A stretch of DNA of 64,000 bases. Origin: Actinophytocola oryzae. Lineage in GTDB: Bacteria > Actinomycetota > Actinomycetes > Mycobacteriales > Pseudonocardiaceae. The position numbers were made by a program, and so were the translations under genes. Of the stretch, positions 35,591-44,484 are shown piece by piece (position 1 is the first letter of the stretch; each line of letters starts with the position of its first letter). Where the stretch lies: contig NZ_SOCP01000010.1 in the NCBI RefSeq assembly GCF_004364325.1, forward strand, positions 248,001 through 312,000. The letters are read 5' to 3'. The notes under the pieces were generated by a model that was given only the letters and a program-made list of their open reading frames with translations, did not search any database and was not told the DNA's origin.

Positions 35591-38500
35591 TCAGGCGATG
35601 AGCTCCACCCGCGACCCGGTGCGGGACTTGTGCACCCGCAGCCGCGTGGGAATGCGGTCACGCAGCTCCTCGACGTGGGAAACCAACCCCACCACACGTC
35701 CACCCGCGCGAAGCTCGTCCAGGGTGTCCATGACCTCGTCGAGCGTGTTGGCGTCCAACATCCCGAAGCCCTCGTCCACGAACAGGGTGTCGAGCAGCGC
35801 ACCGCCGGTCTCCGCGGCGACCACGTCGGCCAACCCGAGCGCCAACGCGAGTGAGGCCAGGAACGTCTCCCCACCGGACAGCGTCTTGGCCGACCGAACG
35901 GCACCGGAGTACGCGTCGAGCACGTCGAGCCCCAACCCACCCCGCCTGCCCCGAGGCCCGGCGACGTCGGTGTGCACGAACGAGAAGCGCCCGTCGCTCA
36001 TCTTCCGCAGCCGAACGGAGGCCGCGACCGAGACCTCCTCGAGCCGCGCGGCCAGCACGTAGGCCCGCAGGGACATCTTCCGCGCGTTCTGTCCCCGCCC
36101 GTTGACGACGTCGGTGAGCTCCGACAGCTCCGCGTACTCGGCAAGGGCGGGCCCCAGCTCCGCCCACTCGGCACGCAGTTGCCGAGCCAGCTCGGTGACC
36201 TCCACAACCCGCTGCCGAGCCAACCGCGCAGCGGCCACCGCCGCGTCCATCTCGACCCGGGCGACGGAGTAGGCGTCGGCAGCAGCCCCGACCTCGACGC
36301 GTGTGTCGGGATCGATCCCGGCAAGCTCGGGGTCGGCCAACACCTGCCGCAACCCGGCCTCCCGCGCCGCGGCGTCCTGTAGCCGCTGTTCAAGCGCGGC
36401 ATGATCGGGCCGCGCGGCGGCGAGCGCCGCCGCGACATCGGAAAACCCGGCAGCGGCGACGGCCTCCCGCACGACGAGACGCTGTTCCTCGACGCGCCCA
36501 CGTGCCACGTCCCGCTCGGCCAGCGCCGAGGCAAAGCCATCCAACCGCCCGGCAACGGAAAGCGCGGCCGCCCGCCGAGCAGCAACGTCACGATGCCCAC
36601 CCCGGGCGACGGCCAACCGCCCGGCCCGGTCGGCCATCCGCTCGACCAGCATGGCCCGTTCCTGCGCGTACCCGGACACGTCCTTCTCCGCGTCCCGAAG
36701 CCGCGCGATGACGTCGTCCGACTCGCGCTCCAGCTCCCGTACCCGCTCGCGCAACCGCCGATGCGCACCGGCAAGCCGAACAGCGTGCTCATGAGCCTCG
36801 ACGGCCGCCCGAAGTGCGTGCTCGAGCTCGTCAGCCTCCCGCCCACGAAGCCGGTCAAGCACGGTGGCGAGACCGTGCTCAGCACGCTCCAGCTGAAGAG
36901 TCGCCTCCTGCCGCACCAGGTCGGCGTCCTGCTCGACCCGCACGGCCGCCCGCTCATCGGCAGCCGTCACGGGCGCGACGACGCCAGCCGCAGGCGCCGG
37001 ATGCTCCGACGACCCGCACACCGGACAGTGGTCACCGTCGACGAGCCCACCGGCAAGCTCGGCCGCCATCCCGAGGAACCGCCGCTCCCGAAGGTCCAGC
37101 AAGGACTCCCGAGCACCCTGGTGCGCGTCGACGGCATCCTGCGCGGCGGCCCTCCGCTCACGCACGACCTGCCGCGCCACCGGCACCTGGGCGGCATCAC
37201 GGGTCAAGGCCGTCAACTCGTCCCGCGAGGCCACGAGAGCGGGCAGCTCCGCGACCGCGCGAGCCGCCTCGGCGAGCGTCTCCCGAGTGCCGTCAAGCTC
37301 ACGTGGCAGAGTCGAAAGCCGCTCCGCGCAGGACACCACAGTGGCGTCTGCGTGTTCCTCGAGCCGCTGAAGCTCGTCAACCCGCTTCTGGTCGGTCACC
37401 TGCACGGCGGCCTCGTCGACGAGGCCGGCCAGTGCCCCGGCAACCTCCCGGAGCGACCCGGCCCAGGCACGAGCGGCATCCGCATCCACGACAGGCCCGT
37501 CGACCGCACCAGCGCCCAGACCAGGCCGATCACCCCCAAGCGTCATACCGCCATCACCGAACCCGGCAACCAACACGCGAAGCTCCTTGGCCGAGGGCGT
37601 ACCCCCGGACAACCGAGCGACCGCGTCCTCTGCCGCGGCCATCAACGCCTCGACCCGAGTGAGCTCCCGACAAGCCGCCACGACCGGCGCCGCACGCCGA
37701 GCCGCCGCCAACTCCTCAGCCCACCCCACCCGCGACTCCGCCTCCGCCGACAACAAGGCCAACTCGGCATGCGCCGCAGCCACCCGCCGAACCCGATCGG
37801 CCAACCCACGCCGCGCAAGCCACTCAGCCTCAGCCGCGTCCCGAGCAACAGCCGCCACCAACTCACGCGACACGGCCTCCACAGCCGCCGCCTCAACAAC
37901 CCCCACGAGCGCCGACAGCCACACCTCGTCCACCACGTCACCCGCGGCCACGCTGTCAGGAGGCCATCCGCCAGCAGCCATGCCGCCCGCCGCCACGTCG
38001 CCCGCCGCCGAGCCGCCTGCCGCCACGCGGTCCGCGGCCACGTCGCCTGCCGCCAGGCGGTCTGCGGCCAGCTCGGCCGCCGCGGAGGCGCTTGCCGCCA
38101 CGTCGTCCGCTGCCAGGCCGCCTGTGGCCATGCGGCCAGCGGCCACGCGGCCAGCGGCAATATCGCCTTCAGCCGCGGCTGAGGTCGTGTCAGCCGCCCC
38201 TGTTCTGCCCGCCGTCGCATCATCCGAGGTCGCGCTGCCTGCGGTCATGCTGCCCGCAGTGCCGTCATCCGGGATCGCGTTGTGCGCGACTGCGTTGCCC
38301 GAGGCTGTGTTGCCTGCGGTCGCGTTGCCTGCGGTCGCGTTGCCAGTGGGCGCGTCGTCGGCCGGTGCGTTGCCGTCGGGTGGTGCGTCGCCGTCGGGAG
38401 GTTTCGCGCCGACGGCCTGTGTCAGTCGCGCGACCAGCCGCACACACCGCAGCCGTCCCGCGTCCAACGCGCGACCGCGTTCCCCTCGCCGGTTCCGGAA

Positions 38501-39082
38501 CCATTCCTCGACCAGCGCGAAGTGCTGCGTGCCGAACAGCCTCTCGAGCAGCTTCTCCCGCTCCGTGGTCTCCGCACACAGGAACCGTGCGAACTCGCCC
38601 TGCGGCAGCAGGACCACCTGGAAGAACTGGTCCTTGCTCATCCCGAGCAGCCGTTCGACCGTGCGACCGACCTCGTCGATGCGCGTCAGCCCGTCGGGCA
38701 CGTGCCCGCTCGGTGCCGTGCCGACCCACGTCAGCGACGCCTTCGCCTGCTGTTTTGTCGTGCCACCACCCCGTTTCTTCGGACGTGGGTACTCAGGACT
38801 CCGTACCAGCAACAGTCGGTGCCCACGCACGCTCAGCTCGAGCCGAACCTCGGTGACCACGTCGACCTCCGCGTAGTCACACCGCAACCGCTTCGCCTGG
38901 TCGCGCACCCCGGGCACGGCGCCGAACAAGGCGAACGCCACCGCGTCCAGCAGCGTCGTCTTGCCGGCGCCCGTGTCGCCGTGCAGGAGGAACAGACCGT
39001 CGGCGCCGAGCCGGTCGAAGTCCACGACCTCGCGACCGGCGTACGGCCCGAACGCGGTCAGCTCCAGTCGGTGCAGCCTCAC
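35591..39082 (-). CDS. sbcC: Exonuclease subunit SbcC with pentapeptide-repeat expansion
   Basis: 1163 residues. SMC-like ATPase of the SbcCD nuclease that cleaves DNA hairpins and blocked ends. Walker A GDTGAGKTTLLDAVAFALFG is near residue 40, the zinc hook CPVCGSSEHP is mid-protein, the signature LSGGETFLASLALALGL and Walker B LLDTLFVDEGFGMLD are near the end. GTG 39082 is used; an upstream extension would read through the inverted repeat at 39097. Residues about 228-378 are a degenerate 5-residue repeat (consensus VAAGD) in the first coiled-coil arm. sbcD lies 174 bp upstream. Confidence 0.93.
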   Translation of the reverse strand: MRLHRLELTAFGPYAGREVVDFDRLGADGLFLLHGDTGAGKTTLLDAVAFALFGAVPGVRDQAKRLRCDYAEVDVVTEVRLELSVRGHRLLLVRSPEYPRPKKRGGGTTKQQAKASLTWVGTAPSGHVPDGLTRIDEVGRTVERLLGMSKDQFFQVVLLPQGEFARFLCAETTEREKLLERLFGTQHFALVEEWFRNRRGERGRALDAGRLRCVRLVARLTQAVGAKPPDGDAPPDGNAPADDAPTGNATAGNATAGNTASGNAVAHNAIPDDGTAGSMTAGSATSDDATAGRTGAADTTSAAAEGDIAAGRVAAGRMATGGLAADDVAASASAAAELAADRLAAGDVAADRVAAGGSAAGDVAAGGMAAGGWPPDSVAAGDVVDEVWLSALVGVVEAAAVEAVSRELVAAVARDAAEAEWLARRGLADRVRRVAAAHAELALLSAEAESRVGWAEELAAARRAAPVVAACRELTRVEALMAAAEDAVARLSGGTPSAKELRVLVAGFGDGGMTLGGDRPGLGAGAVDGPVVDADAARAWAGSLREVAGALAGLVDEAAVQVTDQKRVDELQRLEEHADATVVSCAERLSTLPRELDGTRETLAEAARAVAELPALVASRDELTALTRDAAQVPVARQVVRERRAAAQDAVDAHQGARESLLDLRERRFLGMAAELAGGLVDGDHCPVCGSSEHPAPAAGVVAPVTAADERAAVRVEQDADLVRQEATLQLERAEHGLATVLDRLRGREADELEHALRAAVEAHEHAVRLAGAHRRLRERVRELERESDDVIARLRDAEKDVSGYAQERAMLVERMADRAGRLAVARGGHRDVAARRAAALSVAGRLDGFASALAERDVARGRVEEQRLVVREAVAAAGFSDVAAALAAARPDHAALEQRLQDAAAREAGLRQVLADPELAGIDPDTRVEVGAAADAYSVARVEMDAAVAAARLARQRVVEVTELARQLRAEWAELGPALAEYAELSELTDVVNGRGQNARKMSLRAYVLAARLEEVSVAASVRLRKMSDGRFSFVHTDVAGPRGRRGGLGLDVLDAYSGAVRSAKTLSGGETFLASLALALGLADVVAAETGGALLDTLFVDEGFGMLDANTLDEVMDTLDELRAGGRVVGLVSHVEELRDRIPTRLRVHKSRTGSRVELIA
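37945..38403 (-). repeat. 15-bp minisatellite encoding pentapeptide repeats inside sbcC
   Basis: About 30 tandem 15-bp units with consensus VAAGD/NATAG in the SbcC frame, all in register (NATAG NATAG NTASG ... DVAAG GMAAG). At 38306-38340 two successive units are identical at the DNA level. There are no frame breaks. The region should be Ala/Gly-rich and flexible rather than coiled coil. Confidence 0.85.
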
Positions 39083-39096
39083 CGCGCTCGACTCAC

Positions 39097-39124
39097 GGCG
39101 GCGCCGCGCATGCTCGGCGCCGCC
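39097..39124. repeat. Perfect inverted repeat just upstream of sbcC
   Basis: GGCGGCGCCG (39097-39106) and CGGCGCCGCC (39115-39124) form a 10-bp stem with an 8-nt loop, 15 nt before the sbcC start. A minus-strand TACCTT element (39141-39146) lies just upstream, so the hairpin may sit at the 5' end of an sbcC transcript. The rest of the 174-bp sbcD-sbcC gap shows nothing coding. Confidence 0.6.
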
Positions 39125-39256
39125 AGGAGCCGGGCCTCCGAAGGTAAGCACGCGCCCACTCGACCGCTTCGTGGCGTCGGAACGCTGCGCGGGCTCCGCT
39201 TCACCGGCACCCTCCGTGGTCGAGCTGCCGACCTCGACACCGACGCCAAGCTCCGC

Positions 39257-40441
39257 TCATGCGGCCTCCCTACTCCCGCGCTGCCGCGCGAGCTCCGCCC
39301 GCTCGTCGTTCGCCACGGCCGCCAGTGCCTCACGCATGAGCGCGCTCTCGCGTTCGGTCGGCGCCGCACCCCGGCAGTCGGTCACGAAGTCGCACGCCAC
39401 GTCGTGGTCCGACCGGTCGCGCACGGTCGTGGCGTAGCGCAGTGACGCCGCCAGCGGGCCGCTCGCCGGCCGCCACTCGACGTGTACCGCGTGCGGGAAC
39501 CGCCCCTGCAGGCGGCGCAACGCGTCCGTTGGCCGCACCCTGTCGGTCAGCTCCACCGACAGGTAGGAGTCGACCAACCGCTCGTGTGCCGGCGACGTGA
39601 GCAGTTCGTCGAGGTTCCCCGTGACCGTGGCGAGGTCGCGCGGGACCGGCAGCTCCCGGCGCTCCACCCCGGCGAGCCCACCGGCGTCCAGTTCCACGAG
39701 CCACACCGACTTGCGGTGCCGTGCCTCGGAGAACGAGTACGCCACTGGACTTCCGGAGTAACGCAGGTGCTCGGCCAGCCTTTGTGGCCCGTGGAGATGG
39801 CCGAGCGCCACGTAGTCGACGCCGTCGAACACGCTGCTGGAGACCTGTTCGACGCCACCGACGGAGATCGTCCGCTCGGACGCGCTCGGCGCGCCTCCCG
39901 TGACGAACGCGTGCGCGAGCACGACCGACCGCACGTCCGGTCCACGTGCGGCGAGATCGGCTCGCACCCTGCGCATCGCCTCGGTGAGCACGCCGGCGTG
40001 TCCGGTCGCGTCGATCCCCAGCGAGTGCCGCGCCGGCTCCGGCTCGAGATACGGGATCCCGTACAGCGCAACGGGTCCGTGTTCGTCCTCGAGCAGCACG
40101 GGACGGTCGAGCTCGGCGACCCGCGTGCGCAGGTGCAGGCCGCCTGCCGCCGCGAACCCGGCGAACGCGCCGAGGCGCGGCGCCGAGTCGTGGTTCCCCG
40201 GCGTGATCACCAGCCGCGCGCCGGCCTCGCGGATCCGGTCGAGCACCCGGGTGCACGCCGAAACCGCCTCGCCGGAGGGAACCGCGCGGTCGTAGATGTC
40301 GCCGGACACCACCACGACGTCGACCCGCTCGCCGGCGACCACGTCGGCAAGGCCGGCCAGGACGGACTCCTGGTCGGCGAGCAGGTCCCGGCCGTGGAAC
40401 ATCCGTCCCACGTGCCAGTCGGAAGTGTGCAGCACTCGCAT
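39257..40441 (-). CDS. sbcD: Exonuclease subunit SbcD
   Basis: 394-residue Mre11-type nuclease. All phosphoesterase motifs are present: HTSDWHVGRMF, SGDIYDR, TPGNHDS, VVLAHAFV and LGHLHGPQ. It acts with SbcC on hairpins and double-strand ends. ATG 40441 lacks a Shine-Dalgarno, but TAACTT (40449-40454) lies 7 nt upstream, predicting a leaderless mRNA. The gap to sbcC is unusually long for this pair. Confidence 0.95.
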   Translation of the reverse strand: MRVLHTSDWHVGRMFHGRDLLADQESVLAGLADVVAGERVDVVVVSGDIYDRAVPSGEAVSACTRVLDRIREAGARLVITPGNHDSAPRLGAFAGFAAAGGLHLRTRVAELDRPVLLEDEHGPVALYGIPYLEPEPARHSLGIDATGHAGVLTEAMRRVRADLAARGPDVRSVVLAHAFVTGGAPSASERTISVGGVEQVSSSVFDGVDYVALGHLHGPQRLAEHLRYSGSPVAYSFSEARHRKSVWLVELDAGGLAGVERRELPVPRDLATVTGNLDELLTSPAHERLVDSYLSVELTDRVRPTDALRRLQGRFPHAVHVEWRPASGPLAASLRYATTVRDRSDHDVACDFVTDCRGAAPTERESALMREALAAVANDERAELARQRGSREAA

Positions 40442-40520
40442 GGTCGACAAGTTATGCCGGGGCACCGACAAAAACGGGGAGGCGCGCCACTCGACCGGGT
40501 GACAGGCCCCAGGAAAATCG

Positions 40521-41132
40521 TTAGAAAATTCTTTCGTAGGTCAGCCGGAAACACCGGTGGCGGTTCGGTTCGGGGAAGTCCTCGGCGAACTCCGCCTCCC
40601 GCAGACCCTCCTGTTCGAACACCGCCAGCTCCGCGCGGCTCACCGGCCACGGCCGCGAGTCGGCGGGCTCGTCGGGAGCCCGGCCGAAGCAGCGGACGAA
40701 CAGCGCACCACCCTCCGCGATCGTGCCCGCGATCGCGCGCACGGCCTCATCGCGAAGCTCGAGCGGCAGCGACTGGATCGTGTTGATCTCGACGACCAGG
40801 TCGTACCGGCGAGCCCATTCGGGAGGGAGTCTCAGCAGGTCAGCGGTCTGGTATGTCACGGAGGAGGCCGGGAAACGCCTGTGGCACCAACCGATCGCCG
40901 TCGCCGAGAGATCGAAGGCCGTGACCGCGCAGCCGCGTCCGGCGAGCTCCTCGGCGTCGTCGCCGAGCCCGCAGGCGACCACCAGGGCGCGGCTGCCCGG
41001 CATGATCGTCCGGCGGTCCAGCCAGTCCACGAGCGTCGCGTTCGGCGCCAGCCTCGCCCATGGCACCTGGTCCAGGTCGTGCCCCACCGAGGCGTAGAGG
41101 TCGTCGAACTCGTCCCTGCTCCAGTCCGCCAC
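40521..41132 (-). CDS. Class I SAM-dependent methyltransferase
   Basis: About 203 residues. The SAM-binding motif VVACGLGDDAEELAGRG (motif I variant), an acidic loop FDLSATAIGWC and the post-motif DLVVEINTIQSLP are visible. The GTG at 41132, with GGGGAGG 7 nt upstream, is preferred to an ATG at 41177 that has no usable ribosome site. The last residues reach RHRCFRLTYERIF. The target molecule is unknown. It stands alone, divergent from rmuC. Confidence 0.85.
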   Translation of the reverse strand: MADWSRDEFDDLYASVGHDLDQVPWARLAPNATLVDWLDRRTIMPGSRALVVACGLGDDAEELAGRGCAVTAFDLSATAIGWCHRRFPASSVTYQTADLLRLPPEWARRYDLVVEINTIQSLPLELRDEAVRAIAGTIAEGGALFVRCFGRAPDEPADSRPWPVSRAELAVFEQEGLREAEFAEDFPEPNRHRCFRLTYERIF

Positions 41133-41211
41133 GACGGCGCCTCCCCGGAATTGTCGGTGCTCTGGTTCATGATGCATTCCACTCGACTCGACCAGCAGAA
41201 AGGGGACGGCG

Positions 41212-42204
41212 GTGGCAGCGGTGTTGGGGACCGTCGCATTCGTGTTGTTGCTCCTCCTCATCGGCGGTGCGGCATTGTTCCGGCGGCTGTACAACGACAG
41301 CCAGCGCAGGCTGGACGACGCCGTGGCCGCCGTGCGCGAGGAGCGCGACCGGTCCGAGGCGCACGCGGCCGGCTTACGCCGCTACGAGGTGATGTTCGCG
41401 TCGATCAGCGGGCGTGGAGAGCTCGGCGAGCAGGTCCTCGTCGAGACGGCACGGTCGCTCGGCCTCCGTGAGGGCCTGCACTTCACGCTGCAGGCCGACG
41501 TCGCGGGGGGCGGGTCCGTGCGGCCGGACATGCTGCTCTCCGTCGGCGACGGACGGCTCGTGCCGGTCGACGCGAAGATGACCATCGCCTGCTGGATCGA
41601 GGCGGTCGAGACGGAGGACCCTGAGGAGCGCGCGGACGCGTTACGCGTGCACGTGCGCAACATCCGGTCGCGGGCGGCGGAGCTGGCCGGGAAGGGATAC
41701 CAGCGCTGGGCGGACGCGATCTACGGCACGATCATGTTCGTCCCCTCCGACGCGGCGGTGGTCGCCGCGCTGGACACCGACCCCAGCCTGCTCCGCTGGC
41801 TGTTGGACCGGCGCGTTTTCGTGTGCGGGCCGACGGGCTTCGCGGTGATCGCGTCGGCGGCCATGCTCGCGGCGAGCGAGCGGGTGCTGGCGGCGGACAT
41901 CGACGCGTTGCGCGGGCAGGCGCTCGCCGCGCACCGCACCGCGGAGAACGCGGTGGACGCCGTCAACGTGTCGAGCACGCATCTGCAGCGGTTCCTGCAG
42001 GCGCGGCGACGTGAGCTGGACGCGCTGACCCAGTTCACGTCCGCGGTCTTACCTCTGACCGAGGCCGCGGCGAGTCCGACGCCGTTGCCTGCCGTGCGTC
42101 GGTCGGACGAAGTGATCAACAATGTTTCGCCTACGGCGCGTGATGAGTCCTCGCCCGACCCGTACGGCGAACTACCCGATGTGGAGGTGTCCATGGACCG
42201 CTGA
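41212..42204 (+). CDS. rmuC: DNA recombination protein RmuC
   Basis: 330 residues. An N-terminal span (GTVAFVLLLLLIGGAALF) is followed by a short coiled coil (RRLDDAVAAVREERDR) and the RmuC nuclease-like domain (EQVLVETARSLGL; RPDMLLSVGDGRLVPVDAKM). The family limits DNA inversions at short inverted repeats. GTG 41212 follows AAAGGGGA. Shorter than E. coli RmuC (475 residues), mainly in the coiled-coil part. Confidence 0.92.
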   Translation: MAAVLGTVAFVLLLLLIGGAALFRRLYNDSQRRLDDAVAAVREERDRSEAHAAGLRRYEVMFASISGRGELGEQVLVETARSLGLREGLHFTLQADVAGGGSVRPDMLLSVGDGRLVPVDAKMTIACWIEAVETEDPEERADALRVHVRNIRSRAAELAGKGYQRWADAIYGTIMFVPSDAAVVAALDTDPSLLRWLLDRRVFVCGPTGFAVIASAAMLAASERVLAADIDALRGQALAAHRTAENAVDAVNVSSTHLQRFLQARRRELDALTQFTSAVLPLTEAAASPTPLPAVRRSDEVINNVSPTARDESSPDPYGELPDVEVSMDR

Positions 42205-42352
42205 CCACTGACAACTCAACAAAGCCTGCGGTGGAGGCCCTGGCAGCGGACAGTAAACGTGTGTGTCCTGCTTCACATCATGGTGTCGCATCACGCGTGC
42301 GGTTTTCAGAACGCTGGCCGAGCGGGCTCTTCGACCCACTAACGTGTGCCCC

Positions 42353-43345
42353 GTGACCGCGACCCGCGATCGCAGGAGCGATCCTGAAACAGACGCCGAA
42401 CTGGCGTGGGACGACCGTCCGATCTTCGGGCAGTTCCGTGGACTGCCTTGGTGGGGGGCAGTCGTACTCGCGTTCGGGGTGACTGCGATCGCCGCGTTCG
42501 TCGACATGCAGCGACAGGAGTCGCTGGGCCGGATCTATCAGGGTGCCTTCGCGGTGGGCTGCGTCCTCGCGGTCTGCCTCGCGCGCAGAAGGAGCCTGTT
42601 CAGTCCGGTAGTCCAGCCTCCGTTGGTGTTCGCGTTCACCGCGATCGCCGCGGTCACGTTGCTCGGGCCGAAGACGTCCGGTGGACTGAAGTCACTGCTC
42701 CTGTCGGTGGCCCTTCCGCTGACCAGCAACTTCCCGACTATGGGCATCACGACGGCCGTCGTTGTCGCGATCGGGGTGTACCGGTGGTGGCGGGAGCGTG
42801 ACCCGAACCCGCACACGCGTCCCAACCGGCCTGCGAGGGAACGCGCCGTCCGTGAGGACGACGTCGCGCTCGCCGAACAGCCCGGCCAGGGCACCGGTGG
42901 GCGCGGTCTCCGGGACCGGCCTGTCGCGGAACCGCCCGCGGCCCCCGCCGCGCCGGCCCGCCGTGGTCGTCCGGAGCCGGGTGGTGCGCCGGTGGACGAG
43001 CGGTCCGGTCGCCGTGTGCCGGGGCGTGGCCCTCGGCCGTCCCGCGAGCCGGGTGCGGCGGACGCCGGCCGGGAGGGCGCGCGTGAACCGAGGCGTCGCG
43101 ACGCGGCGGCCCGTGGTGACCGTGGCCGGGCTGAGCCGCCCGTGGACGGTGCGCGGGGTCGCGGTCGGGGTGCCGAGCCGCCGCCGCGTCGGCGTGAGCC
43201 GGGTGAGGGCAGTGGGCCGCGCGACGACCGTGGCAGGCGCGAGGCCGGCCGCGAAGGTGGTCGTGACGCAGGTCGTGACGCTGGCAGGGAAGGCCGTGGC
43301 GAGTCTGACCGGCCGCGTCGGCGGCCGCCGGAGAGCTACCGCTGA
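42353..43345 (+). CDS. DUF6542-type membrane protein with long basic tail
   Basis: About 330 residues. Four predicted spans occupy residues 30-150 (LPWWGAVVLAFGVTAIAAFV; GAFAVGCVLAVCLARRR; FAFTAIAAVTLL; MGITTAVVVAIGVYRWW). The remaining half is a Pro/Arg/Gly-rich low-complexity cytoplasmic tail. GTG 42353 has no Shine-Dalgarno; TAACGT at 42340-42345, 7 nt upstream, indicates a leaderless start. It is convergent with ispH. Function unknown. Confidence 0.82.
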   Translation: MTATRDRRSDPETDAELAWDDRPIFGQFRGLPWWGAVVLAFGVTAIAAFVDMQRQESLGRIYQGAFAVGCVLAVCLARRRSLFSPVVQPPLVFAFTAIAAVTLLGPKTSGGLKSLLLSVALPLTSNFPTMGITTAVVVAIGVYRWWRERDPNPHTRPNRPARERAVREDDVALAEQPGQGTGGRGLRDRPVAEPPAAPAAPARRGRPEPGGAPVDERSGRRVPGRGPRPSREPGAADAGREGAREPRRRDAAARGDRGRAEPPVDGARGRGRGAEPPPRRREPGEGSGPRDDRGRREAGREGGRDAGRDAGREGRGESDRPRRRPPESYR

Positions 43346-43410
43346 CACGCCGGTCGGCCGGGCGCTGGTCGCCCGGGCCGTTCCGGATGGCTGTCTCGTT
43401 CGGCGTACGC

Positions 43411-43434
43411 ACGGCGCCGACATGTCGGCGCCGT
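43411..43434. terminator. Perfect 24-bp palindrome between convergent genes
   Basis: ACGGCGCCGACA (43411-43422) followed directly by its complement TGTCGGCGCCGT (43423-43434). It lies between the stops of the DUF6542 gene (43345) and ispH (43450) and is best read as a bidirectional terminator. Confidence 0.75.
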
Positions 43435-43449
43435 GGCGATGGCGGCTGC

Positions 43450-44418
43450 CTAGCGGACGCTGCCCAGGAGGTCGTTGTCCTTCAGCGCCTTGCGAAGCTC
43501 GCGTGGGAGTGCGAAGGAGACCTTCTCGTTGGCGGTGGTCACTTCCTGTACGTCGGCGAAACCGCGGTCGGCCAGCCACGACAGCAGGTCCATCACCAGG
43601 ATGTCCGGCACGGACGCGCCACTGGTGACGCCGACCGTGACGACGCCGTCGAGCCAGGTCTCGTCGACCTCGCGGGCGTAGTCGACCAGGTACGACGCCC
43701 GGGCGCCCGCCTGCAGGGCGACCTCGACGAGCCGCTTCGAGTTGGACGAGTTCTGCGAGCCGACCACGAGCACCAGATCGCACTCCGGGGCCATCGCCTT
43801 GACCGCGACCTGGCGGTTCTGCGTGGCGTAGCAGATGTCGTCGCTCGGCGGGTTCTGCAGCTCGGGGAACCGGGACTTCAGCTGGTTGACGCGGACCATC
43901 GTCTCGTCCACCGACAGGGTGGTCTGTGACAGCCAGACGACCTTGGACGGGTCGCGGACGGTGACGTTCGCGGCGTCCTCGGCCGTGTCGACCAGCTGGA
44001 CGTGCTCGGGCGCCTCGCCTGCGGTGCCCTCCACCTCCTCGTGGCCCTCGTGGCCGATGAGCAGGATGTCGTAGTCGTCGCGGGCGAAGCGCTTGGCCTC
44101 CTGGTGGACCTTCGTGACCAGCGGACAGGTCGCGTCGATCGTGCGCAGCTGCCGTGCCGCCGCCTGGTCGTGGACCGCGGGCGACACGCCGTGCGCGGAG
44201 AACACCACGAGCGCGCCCTCGGGCACCTCGTCCGCCTCGTCGACGAAGATCGCGCCGCGTTCGGTCAGCGTCTCCACCACGTGCTTGTTGTGGACGATCT
44301 CCTTGCGCACGTAGACCGGTGCGCCGTAGGTCTCGAGCGCCTTCTCGACGGTCACCACGGCACGGTCCACGCCTGCGCAGTAACCACGCGGCTTGGCCAG
44401 CAGAACTCGCTTGGTCAT
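43450..44418 (-). CDS. ispH: 4-hydroxy-3-methylbut-2-enyl diphosphate reductase IspH (LytB)
   Basis: 322 residues. Last enzyme of the MEP pathway, making IPP and DMAPP. The three Fe-S cysteines are seen in GYCAGVDRAV, IDATCPLVTKVH and DICYATQNRQVAVK; the substrate-binding SQNSSNSKRLVEVA is also intact. ATG 44418 has no Shine-Dalgarno but TACGCT (44426-44431) lies 7 nt upstream, suggesting leaderless expression. It is divergent from the gene at 44485, as in mycobacteria (ispH beside xseAB). Confidence 0.96.
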   Translation of the reverse strand: MTKRVLLAKPRGYCAGVDRAVVTVEKALETYGAPVYVRKEIVHNKHVVETLTERGAIFVDEADEVPEGALVVFSAHGVSPAVHDQAAARQLRTIDATCPLVTKVHQEAKRFARDDYDILLIGHEGHEEVEGTAGEAPEHVQLVDTAEDAANVTVRDPSKVVWLSQTTLSVDETMVRVNQLKSRFPELQNPPSDDICYATQNRQVAVKAMAPECDLVLVVGSQNSSNSKRLVEVALQAGARASYLVDYAREVDETWLDGVVTVGVTSGASVPDILVMDLLSWLADRGFADVQEVTTANEKVSFALPRELRKALKDNDLLGSVR

Positions 44419-44484
44419 GGCACCCAGCGTACGTACCGGACTCCTGTGTAGGCAGATCGGTCGCACTGGTGCAGGCTAGGCGGC

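Noticed and set aside
36401..38182. Long plus-strand open frames antisense to sbcC
   Set aside because: They exist because of high GC at third positions and the 15-bp repeat. SbcC on the minus strand has all motifs including the zinc hook.
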